Source: Actinomycetes bacterium (lineage in GTDB: Bacteria > Actinomycetota > Actinomycetes > Actinomycetales > Actinomycetaceae). Taken from it: DNA of 28,393 nt. Positions 14,769-22,079 of this stretch are shown here, one piece after another. The notes below the pieces were generated by a model. It did not search any database. It was given only the letters and a program-made list of their open reading frames with translations, and was not told where the DNA came from. A program made the translations under genes and the position numbers. Within the stretch, counting starts at the first letter, position 1. The number at the start of each line of letters is the position of its first letter. The stretch lies in the NCBI GenBank assembly GCA_023426345.1, contig JAFAAX010000181.1, positions 1 through 28,393 on the forward strand, written 5' to 3'.

Positions 14769-15200
14769 GCGTCAGTTCCTCCTCCGTACCGCCCGCACCC
14801 CGCGTGCTCTCCCGCGTCGGGCGGCATTCACGCAGCCTGACCATCCTACCCGGGACCGGTCGCGCGCAACTGAGGGCCACCTCACCCGGTCGTTCCCACC
14901 CGCCCCATCCCACCCCGCCCCGCGACTTCGGTCCCCTCCTCCGGCGACTTCGGTGCTGTTCTGCATCGAGTTCGGTTCGTGTGGCGCGCGGAGCCCGGTT
15001 CTCGCCACTGCATTGATGTGGGCGGAGCGCGGCCGTGGATCCGCCCGTGGGCGAACGCGCGATGAACAGCGGGGACCAAGATCCTCGCAACCCAGAAGGA
15101 GCTCGTACGCGCCGCCACTGGGAGATAAGGTCGAAAGGCGCGCGCGACAGCACAGATGGGTCGCGAGCGATTCCCTCAACACCTGACGATCGGACACACA
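14769..15200. other. Divergent intergenic region with spaced repeats
   Basis: About 430 bases separate the reductase gene from the nucleotidase gene, and no credible gene lies between. The region must hold promoters for both, but no strong -10/-35 pair stands out. Its clearest structure is the set of three sequence repeats, 22 bases apart, at 14922-14976. Confidence 0.5.
14922..14976 (+). repeat. Three 11-bp repeats with 22-bp spacing
   Basis: GCGACTTCGGT occurs at 14922-14932 and again at 14944-14954. A close variant, TCGAGTTCGGT, lies at 14966-14976. The starts are exactly 22 bases apart, about two helical turns, so proteins bound at each would lie on the same face of the DNA. The bases between copies are not conserved. 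The array lies 225-280 bases upstream of the nucleotidase start and 150-210 bases upstream of the reductase start. Confidence 0.7.
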
Positions 15201-17432
15201 ATGAGCGTCAAGAACTGGAGAGCGCCCGCCACCGCATGTGCTCTCCTGGCCGCAGCAGCGATGACGGCGACGGGACTGACACCCGCGCTGGCCGCAGACA
15301 CGACACCGACGGACACGTCGCAGTCCGGCACCGTCGACGTCTCGACGGAGGTCGAGACACCGGCGTCGGGCCTCGAACAGGCCGCTCCCCCCACCAACGC
15401 GGAGACGCCTGTCACCCGAGCGGACGGCGACGCGGATGCCAACACGCTGACGGTGCTCAGCACCACGGATACCCACGGACACGTCTACGACTGGGACTAC
15501 TACACGGCGCAGGTGCCCCAGCCGAAGAACGGGGTCGGCCAGGACGTGGGCCTCGCACGGCTCAGCACCGCGATCCAGCAGATCCGCGCCGACCGCGGTG
15601 CCGGCTCAGTCCTGCTCTACGACTCGGGCGACACCATCCAGGGCACGCCGCTCACGTACCTCGCGGCCATGCAGCCGGAGAAGCTCGAAGCGACCTCCGG
15701 CTCCGACATCCACCCGATGGCGCAGGCCTTCAACGACCTCGGGTACAACGCCGGGTCGCTCGGCAACCACGAGTTCAACTACGGTCTGGACAAACTCCGC
15801 GCCTACGAGAACGACCTCGACATGCCGCTGCTGGGCGCCAACGTCATCGACGACGCGACGGGCGAGCCGGCCTTCACGCCCTACGTCCTCAACCACGCGA
15901 CGGTGGCCGGCCACGACGTGACGGTCGGTGTCCTCGGCCTGGTGACGCCCGGCGTGCGGATCTGGGACAAGGCGAACGTCTCCGGCACGCTCACCTTCGA
16001 AGACCCGACCGAGGTCGCCCTCACGTACGTGCCCGAGATGAAGGCGAAGGGCGCCGACATCGTCATCATCGCGACCCATACGGGCCACGGGGACGCACAG
16101 GACTGGGAGCCCAGCGAACTCCAGGAGAACACCGCGCAGTTCCTCACGACGATGGTCGACGGCGTCGACATCGTCCTGGGCGGGCACACCCACCAGGACG
16201 TCCCCGGCACCGTCACGCACTCGCCCGACGGCTCCCCCGTGCTCTACACCCACTCGTGGATGTGGGCCCAGGTGCTCTCCGACATCAAGATCCCGCTGAC
16301 GTTCTCCGATGACGGAACCGACGCAACGGTCGGCATCGAGTGACCGACGAAGGCGGACGCCTCGTACGACGACGACGCGATCGCTTCGTGGGTGTCGAAG
16401 GACTACGCCCGCGACCTCACTGACGGCGCACTGCTCACCGACGATCCGATCCTCCAAGCGGACCATCGCGCCACCCTGGACTACGTCAACACGAAGGTCG
16501 CCACGGCCACCGAGGACATGTCCGGTGCTGACTCGCGGTGGAAGGACACCCCGATTATGGACTTCGTCGGCAAGGTGATGACCAACGTGGTGTCCGCGGG
16601 CATCGCCGACGGCAAGGGTCTCACCGACGCCTTCCAGGAGGCTGACAGGGATCTGCCGGTCATCGCGCAGGTCTCGCCCTTCTCCCGCGATGCGTTCTTC
16701 CCGAAGGGCGATGTGACGATCAAAGACATGGCGGGCCTCTACATCTACGAGAACACGCTGATGGCCTCTCGGATCACCGGCGCACAGATGAGGGACTACC
16801 TCGAGTACTCGGCGATGTACTTCTGCCAGACCGAGGTCGGCGCCGTGTTCGACCCGGAGACCTGCACCGGGGCTCCCCGGCCCTCGCTCACGAGGGGCGC
16901 GGACTCGACCTCGGGTATCCCGGACTACAACTACGACGCCCTGACCGGAGTCGACTATCTCATCGATGTCTCCCAGCCCGTGGGTTCCCGCATCGAGAAC
17001 CTCACCTACCAGGGCGAGCCGGTGGCCGATGACGACCAGTTCATTCTGGCCATCAACAACTACCGCCAGTCCGGTGGCGGCGACTACGTGAGCTACGTCG
17101 GTGATATGCCGCTCGTCTACGACGCCCAGAAGGAGATCCGGCAGGAGATGATCGAGTACGCCCAGGGCACGGGTGTCATCGATCCCGCTGACTTCTTCGT
17201 CGACAACTGGCGCATCACGACGACACCGTATGTCGCTCCGACACCAGAGCCCTCCGACACCCCGACGGGCCAGCCGGCCACTCCGGCACCGTCCGCATCG
17301 GCGTCTGGTTCGGCGACTCCCGGCGGCGGCCTGGCCTCCACGGGGACGGATGCCGGGGTCCTGGCTCTGCTCGCGGTGCTGGTGGCCGCGATCGGCGCCG
17401 GTGTGACCGTGGCGGTCCGCCGCCACGGCTGA
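15201..17432 (+). pseudogene. Cell-wall-sorted CpdB/UshA-type nucleotidase with an in-frame TGA
   Basis: The family hydrolyses extracellular nucleotides; the STTDTHG and YDWDYYT motifs favour the CpdB-like 2',3'-cyclic-phosphodiesterase/3'-nucleotidase branch. The reading starts at ATG 15201 with a signal peptide (hydrophobic core about 10-30, ALA before Asp33). The metallophosphoesterase domain follows (about 82-375): Asp90/His92, GD at 143-144, GNHE at 188-191, ATHTGHGD and GGHTHQ. A TGA at 16341-16343 interrupts the frame at codon 381, between domains. The same frame then continues to 17432 with the intact C-terminal nucleotidase domain (SPFSRD, a TGVDYLIDVSQP segment, NNYRQSGGGDYV), a Pro/Ser/Thr linker and an LASTG sorting signal (17331-17345) with a hydrophobic helix and RRHG tail. 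Nonsense mutation, readthrough or sequence error are all possible. The distal half has no signal peptide or convincing start of its own. Confidence 0.85.
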
Positions 17433-17528
17433 CGGCCCATCGGCGCAGGTACGGGTCCCCGTCCTGTCCTGGCGGTGAGAACGCGTCAGGTCGAACGCTG
17501 AGTCCGTGCCTCGCCATCTGTGACGAGG

Positions 17529-17568
17529 GCGACGCCCCCGGGAGGTCCTCTCCTCCCGGGGGCGTCGC
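17529..17568. terminator. Bidirectional terminator hairpin
   Basis: GCGACGCCCCCGGGAGG (17529-17545) is the exact reverse complement of 17552-17568, giving a 17-bp stem with a six-base loop. It lies between convergent genes, about 97 bases past the nucleotidase stop and about 270 bases past the polyprenyl synthase stop. There is no T tract, as is common in this phylum. It probably ends transcripts from both sides. Confidence 0.8.
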
Positions 17569-17599
17569 TCGCTTCTGCCCCCGCATGGTCGGACTCGGA

Positions 17600-17711
17600 G
17601 GACGGCACCAAATGGTCGAGCGCCAGACGAAGGAACATCCCGAGAAAAGCGCCATGACCTGGTGAAATTCGGAGAGTCGCTTCAGACTCGTCCGACCATT
17701 TGGTGCTGTCC
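17600..17711. repeat. 19-bp inverted repeat around a 74-base core
   Basis: Positions 17600-17618 and 17693-17711 are reverse complements at 18 of 19 bases; the arms contain GGCACCAAATGGTCG and CGACCATTTGGTGC. The enclosed 74 bases are less GC-rich than the surroundings and carry no gene. A second, shorter partner for the right arm (ATGGTCGGA, 17585-17593) lies just outside the left arm. No matching target-site duplication was found next to the arms. Confidence 0.8.
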
Positions 17712-17757
17712 AGCCGCGGGGAGGGAGCCACGGACGCACTTCGCGGGGCCAGGCGGA

Positions 17758-17792
17758 TGGGCGAACCTCGCGGTCCCACTTGGGCGAACCTC
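17758..17792. repeat. 12-bp direct repeat, 23-bp spacing
   Basis: TGGGCGAACCTC occurs at 17758-17769 and 17781-17792, starts 23 bases apart, in the 3' flank of the polyprenyl synthase gene. On the opposite strand the unit reads GAGGTTCGCCCA. Its role is unknown. Confidence 0.65.
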
Positions 17793-17837
17793 ACGGGAGG
17801 GACGGGAGAGAAACCGGCAGGGGCGGAGCGGGCCGCG

Positions 17838-18848
17838 TCAGGCGACGCGATCGACCATGAGGTGCGCGAACGAGACGAGTGCCGTCTTCGGCTCCCCATC
17901 GGGCAGCGGCGCCAGGGCATCGACCGCCGAACGAGCCCACCGATGGGCCAGCGCGCGAGTCTCCTCCAGCACGTCGTGGGTGCGCAACCGGGCGACGACG
18001 GAGGCCAGCGCCTCGTCGGAGGCGAGGTCGCCCCCCAGATCGGCCAGGATGGCGCGCCCGGCGTCGTCGAGCGTGCCGGACTGCTCGCGCCGGCGCAGCA
18101 GGAGGACGGGCAGCGTGTCGACGCCCTCGCGCAGATCCGTGCCGGGCGTCTTCCCGGAGGCGTCGCCCGAGGAGGCGAGGTCCAGGACGTCGTCGGCGAT
18201 CTGGAAGGCGACGCCGACCTTCTCGCCGAAGTCCGCCACGACGTCTCCGACGCCCTGCGGCGCACCGCCGTGCAGGGCCCCGAAGTCCGCCGCGGCCGAC
18301 AGCAGCGACCCGGTCTTGTCGGCGAGCACCTGCACGTAGAAATCGACGCGATCGTCATCGGGCTCGGGCCCGAAGCTCTCGTTGAGCTGCCCGAGGCACA
18401 GGCGCTCAAAGGTCCGGGCGTGACGGTCCACGGACTCCGAGCCCAGCGAGGCGACGAGCGTGGACGCGCGGGCGAACAGGATGTCCCCCGCCAGGATCGC
18501 CCGGTTGTTGCCCCAGACGTGCTGGGCGGAGGGCACGCCGCGGCGCGTGGGAGCCGAGTCCATGACGTCGTCGTGGTAGAGCGACGCCAGGTGCGTGAGT
18601 TCCATGGCGGCGGCCGCGGCGACGACCTCGGCGGACAGCGCCCGGTTGGGCGTGCCGAACTGCGCGCACACGAGTGTGAGCAGCGGACGGATGCGCTTCC
18701 CCCCGGCCTGCGCGAGATGGGCCGTCAGGTCGTCGACCAGGTCGCGCGACCCGGACACGGAACGCTGAAGAAGGTCCTCCACCGCCTCGAGGCCCGGCGC
18801 GATGGCGGCCTCGAGCGCGGGAACGTGCAGATCGGGGGGAGTGATCAC
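17838..18848 (-). CDS. Long-chain polyprenyl diphosphate synthase
   Basis: This trans-isoprenyl diphosphate synthase adds isopentenyl units to an allylic diphosphate, very probably making the menaquinone side chain. The 336-residue product has GGKRIRP (about 49-55), the first Asp-rich motif DDVMD (93-97) within YHDDVMDSAPTRRG, and the second DDVLD (219-223). Residues four and five before the first motif are small (Ser, Ala), which in this family goes with long products. The GTG start at 18846-18848 overlaps the nuoN stop by four bases (GTGA), so translation is probably coupled. Its place at the end of the nuo operon is common in actinobacteria and links quinone supply to complex I. Chain length cannot be read from the sequence. 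Confidence 0.93.
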   Translation of the reverse strand: MITPPDLHVPALEAAIAPGLEAVEDLLQRSVSGSRDLVDDLTAHLAQAGGKRIRPLLTLVCAQFGTPNRALSAEVVAAAAAMELTHLASLYHDDVMDSAPTRRGVPSAQHVWGNNRAILAGDILFARASTLVASLGSESVDRHARTFERLCLGQLNESFGPEPDDDRVDFYVQVLADKTGSLLSAAADFGALHGGAPQGVGDVVADFGEKVGVAFQIADDVLDLASSGDASGKTPGTDLREGVDTLPVLLLRRREQSGTLDDAGRAILADLGGDLASDEALASVVARLRTHDVLEETRALAHRWARSAVDALAPLPDGEPKTALVSFAHLMVDRVA

Positions 18849-20407
18849 GGCAGAAGTACGACCACCTCGTTCAGGAGGGACAGGACCGGGTTCGGGAAGA
18901 CACCCAGCACGATCGTACCCACGACGCACAGGGCGATGGCAACCGCGGAGAGTCCCTCCGAGGTCACGACGACGGTCCGGCCGGTGGGCTCCGTGAAGAA
19001 CATCAGGCGCACCAGCCGGAAGTAGAAGAACGCCGTGACGACCGAGCACGCCAGCGCGATGCCGACCAGCCAGCCCAGGCCCCCGCGGAAGCCGTCAGCG
19101 AACAGGACGAACTTGCCGACGAAACCGGAGGTCAGCGGGATGCCCGCGAAGGACAGCAGGAACACCAGCATCGAGCCCGCCACCCACGGCGAGCGCTTGC
19201 CCAGGCCGGCCCACCGCTCCAGGGCGGTGGCCTCCCCGCCCGTGGCCCCCTCGGCGTCGGCGGAACGCACCAGCGTGACCACGGCGAAGGCGCCGACCGT
19301 GGCGATCGCGTAGCCCAGGACGTAGAACAGCACGTGCCCGGCCGAGCCCTTCTGCAAGGACAGAACGCCGATCAGCAGGAAGCCGGCGTGGGCGATGGAG
19401 GAATAGGCGAGCATCCGCTTGACGTCGTCCTGGACCACGCCGGCGAACGTGCCGACGACCACCGTCAGCCCCGCGATGACCGCGAGCACCGGCATGAGGT
19501 CCCACTGCAGCTGGCCCGCGACCACCTGGTAGAAGCGGAGCATCGTGGCGAAGGCCGCGACCTTGACGGCCGCCGCCATGAATCCGGTGACAGGCGTCGG
19601 GGCGCCGGTGTAGACGTCGGGCGTCCACGCGTGGAACGGGACGGCCGCGACCTTGAACAGCAGGCCGACCATCACCAGCAGGGATCCGGCGACGACCAGC
19701 CAGTCCATGCCCGACGTCTGGGGCAGCGAGGTCGCGGTCTTCGAGATCGTGAGGGTCCCGGAGTAGCCGTACAGCAGGGCGGCGCCCATCAGCAGGAACG
19801 CCGAGGCGAAGGCGCCGAGCAGGAAGTACTTGAGGCCGGCCTCCTGGGACAGCTGGCGCCGCCGGCGGGCCGTGGCCGCGAGGATGTACAGCGGCAGGGA
19901 CATCAGCTCCAGCGCGACGAAGAGCGCGATGAACGAGTCCGCCGCGGGGAACACCATCATGCCGCCCAGGCTGAACAGTGTGAGCGGGAACATCTCGGAG
20001 CGCTGGTAGTTCTCCGTGAGCGTGCGCTGCTCGTCGCTGGAGCCGGGGCGGTCCGAGGGCTGGCCCGCGAACGCGCCGTCGCCGACCTGCGTGCGGTCGG
20101 CCATGACGAGGATCGCGACGACGCCCACGACCGCCAGGATGAACTGGGAGGCGAGCGTCAGCGGGTCCTCGATGTACTCCCCCAGCGAGGACGGGGACGC
20201 CTGGACCCAGCGCACGGCGACGGCGATCGCGGCGCCCAGCGTGGCCGCCAGCGCGATGCCGATCCCGACGGGGCGGCGCGCGGAGCGGGGCGCGAAGGAC
20301 TCGACCAGGACGCCGATGACGGCCGCGCCCAGCACGATGAGGACCGGTGCCAGCGACGCCCATCCGATGGTGGGGGTCGTGAACTCGGCAGTGCTGAACA
20401 GGTTCAC
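18845..20407 (-). CDS. nuoN: NADH-quinone oxidoreductase subunit N
   Basis: NuoN is one of three antiporter-like proton-pumping membrane subunits of complex I. The 520-residue product is highly hydrophobic, with about 14 predicted helices. It contains ALELMSLPLYIL (about 166-178), KYFLLGAFASAFLLMGAALL, the family stretch FKVAAVPFHAWTPDVYTGAP with its conserved Lys, and SIAHAGFLLIG. A hydrophilic loop near 109-135 is Ser/Asp/Arg-rich. The GTG start at 20405-20407 overlaps the nuoM stop as GTGA and has GGGAG upstream. Confidence 0.96.
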   Translation of the reverse strand: MNLFSTAEFTTPTIGWASLAPVLIVLGAAVIGVLVESFAPRSARRPVGIGIALAATLGAAIAVAVRWVQASPSSLGEYIEDPLTLASQFILAVVGVVAILVMADRTQVGDGAFAGQPSDRPGSSDEQRTLTENYQRSEMFPLTLFSLGGMMVFPAADSFIALFVALELMSLPLYILAATARRRRQLSQEAGLKYFLLGAFASAFLLMGAALLYGYSGTLTISKTATSLPQTSGMDWLVVAGSLLVMVGLLFKVAAVPFHAWTPDVYTGAPTPVTGFMAAAVKVAAFATMLRFYQVVAGQLQWDLMPVLAVIAGLTVVVGTFAGVVQDDVKRMLAYSSIAHAGFLLIGVLSLQKGSAGHVLFYVLGYAIATVGAFAVVTLVRSADAEGATGGEATALERWAGLGKRSPWVAGSMLVFLLSFAGIPLTSGFVGKFVLFADGFRGGLGWLVGIALACSVVTAFFYFRLVRLMFFTEPTGRTVVVTSEGLSAVAIALCVVGTIVLGVFPNPVLSLLNEVVVLLP

Positions 20408-22062
20408 TTCGTGCTCCCTTCGTCAGCGCCCGCCCGGGTGCTGGCAGACAGTGCGGCGGGGGTCGTCCCGTCCGCGACGAGGGCGTCCCCGGCCTGCGGC
20501 GCGGCCGGGCCCCAGGCCTCGGCGGAGGACGTGGTCTCGACGGCCGCGGCGGCGTCCTGCGCCACCGGGGTGAGGGCTCCGACCAGCGGCGCGGACCAGA
20601 TGCCCAGGACCGCCATGGCGGCGATGAGGGGCACGACCACCGTCTTCTCGCGCCCGTCCATGTCGGGCAGGGCGTCGACGCCCTCCCGGGCGGGCCCGGT
20701 GAAGATCTTCTGGTAGGGCAGCAGAATGTACAGGGCGGCGATGACGACGCCCAGCACCGCGAGGATCGCCAGCAGGACGTTGACCCGGTAGGTGCCCATG
20801 AGCACGAGGAACTCCGGGACGAACCCGGACAGGCCCGGGAGCGCGATCGTGGCCAGGCCCGCGACCAGCCACGTCCCGGCGATGACCGGCGTCACGCGCT
20901 GCATGCCGCGGTAGTGCGCGATGTCGCGGGAGCCTCCGCGCTCCGTGAGGAACCCGGAGATGAGGAACAGCGCCGCGATCGAGATCCCGTGGGCGACCAT
21001 GTAGAACATCGCGCCGGTCAGCGCCACCGAGGAGCCGATGAAGATGCCGAGCACCATGAACCCGAAGTGGGACACGGACGTGTAGGACACCAGGCGCATG
21101 ACGTCGGTCTGCCCGATGGCGGCCAGGCCCCCCCAGAGGATGGACAGGACCGCCAGCGCGCACAGCACCCACTTCGCGGACGCCGAGGCGTCCGGGAAGA
21201 GGCGCAGGCACAGGGTGATCATCCCGAACGTGCCGATCTTGTCGAGCACGCCGACCAGCAGGGTCGAGGTGCCCGGGCGCGCCGCCGCCGCCGTGTCGGG
21301 CAGCCACGTGTGGACGGGGACCATCGGCGCCTTGATGGCGAATGCGATGAGGAACGTGATGAAGATGCCCATCTGCACGCCGGAGGAGAACCCGGGGGCG
21401 ACCTGGGAGGCCGTGTCCAGGCGGAACAGCGTGTCCGCTGGGGCGCCGTCGGGGGCGAACGCCGCGAAGGCGACCAGGCCGCCGAGCATCGCCAGGCCGC
21501 CGGCCAGGGAGTACAGGAGGAACTTGATCGCCGCGTGGCGGCGCGCCTGGGGATCGCCCACCCCGTAGCGCCCGATCATGAAGTACAGCGGGATCAGCAT
21601 GCCCTCGAAGGCGATGTAGAACAGCACGACGTCGAAGGCGCCGAAGATCACCACGATGAAGGCCTCGAGGACCAGCACCAGGGCCGCGTAGGCGCCCTGG
21701 TCCGACGGGGAGTCGGCGTCGTCCTTCCAGCCGGCCAGGAGCACCAGGGGCACCAGGGCGGTGGCGAGGAGGAGCATGACCAGGCCCAGGGCGTTGACGC
21801 CCAGGGCCCAGGACACCCCGATCTGCGGGATCCAGGCGTGGGCCTCGACCATCTGGTACGTGGAGGACTGCGCCCAGTCGAAGGACGTGAGGGCGGCGGC
21901 GATGACGAGCGCCAGCTCCACGACCGACAGGCCCAGGGCCAGCGCCCGTCCGCGACGGCGCAGCGCGGGCACGAGGCTCACCAGCGCGCCGCCGACCGTC
22001 GGGAGGACGACCAGCAGCGTCAGCCACGGGAAGGAGGCATCGGTGAATGCGGTGATTTCCAT
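20404..22062 (-). CDS. nuoM: NADH-quinone oxidoreductase subunit M
   Basis: NuoM is the second antiporter-like proton-pumping subunit. The 552-residue product has about 14 helices and contains FEGMLIPLYFMIGRYG (Glu153, the conserved channel Glu), KAPMVPVHTWLPD, the actinobacterial-type LLVGVLDKIGTFGMI and SVSHFGFMVLG. The C-terminal 50 or so residues form an Ala/Ser/Glu-rich hydrophilic tail not present in the E. coli protein. The ATG at 22060-22062 follows GGGAGGAG, 17 bases after the nuoL stop. Confidence 0.97.
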   Translation of the reverse strand: MEITAFTDASFPWLTLLVVLPTVGGALVSLVPALRRRGRALALGLSVVELALVIAAALTSFDWAQSSTYQMVEAHAWIPQIGVSWALGVNALGLVMLLLATALVPLVLLAGWKDDADSPSDQGAYAALVLVLEAFIVVIFGAFDVVLFYIAFEGMLIPLYFMIGRYGVGDPQARRHAAIKFLLYSLAGGLAMLGGLVAFAAFAPDGAPADTLFRLDTASQVAPGFSSGVQMGIFITFLIAFAIKAPMVPVHTWLPDTAAAARPGTSTLLVGVLDKIGTFGMITLCLRLFPDASASAKWVLCALAVLSILWGGLAAIGQTDVMRLVSYTSVSHFGFMVLGIFIGSSVALTGAMFYMVAHGISIAALFLISGFLTERGGSRDIAHYRGMQRVTPVIAGTWLVAGLATIALPGLSGFVPEFLVLMGTYRVNVLLAILAVLGVVIAALYILLPYQKIFTGPAREGVDALPDMDGREKTVVVPLIAAMAVLGIWSAPLVGALTPVAQDAAAAVETTSSAEAWGPAAPQAGDALVADGTTPAALSASTRAGADEGSTK

Positions 22063-22079
22063 GAGTTCTCCTCCCGCCC

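Larger units (their letters stand above)
17433..17837. other. Convergent intergenic region rich in repeats
   Basis: About 405 bases separate the stop codons of the nucleotidase and the polyprenyl synthase. No credible gene is present. The region holds a strong bidirectional terminator (17529-17568), a 19-bp inverted repeat (17600-17711) around a less GC-rich core, and a 12-bp direct repeat (17758-17792). Confidence 0.6.

Noticed and set aside
14922..14976. Small CRISPR array
   Set aside because: Only three short units (about 11 bp) with 11-bp gaps; real CRISPR repeats and spacers are much longer and no cas gene is near.
16341..16343. TGA read as selenocysteine
   Set aside because: The family has no known selenocysteine at this inter-domain site, and no selenocysteine machinery gene is in the window. 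I could not confirm a recoding hairpin by eye.
17600..17711. Insertion sequence bounded by the 19-bp inverted repeat
   Set aside because: The enclosed 74 bases are far too short for a transposase, and no target-site duplication flanks the arms. A non-autonomous element or structured RNA remains possible, so it is kept as a repeat only.
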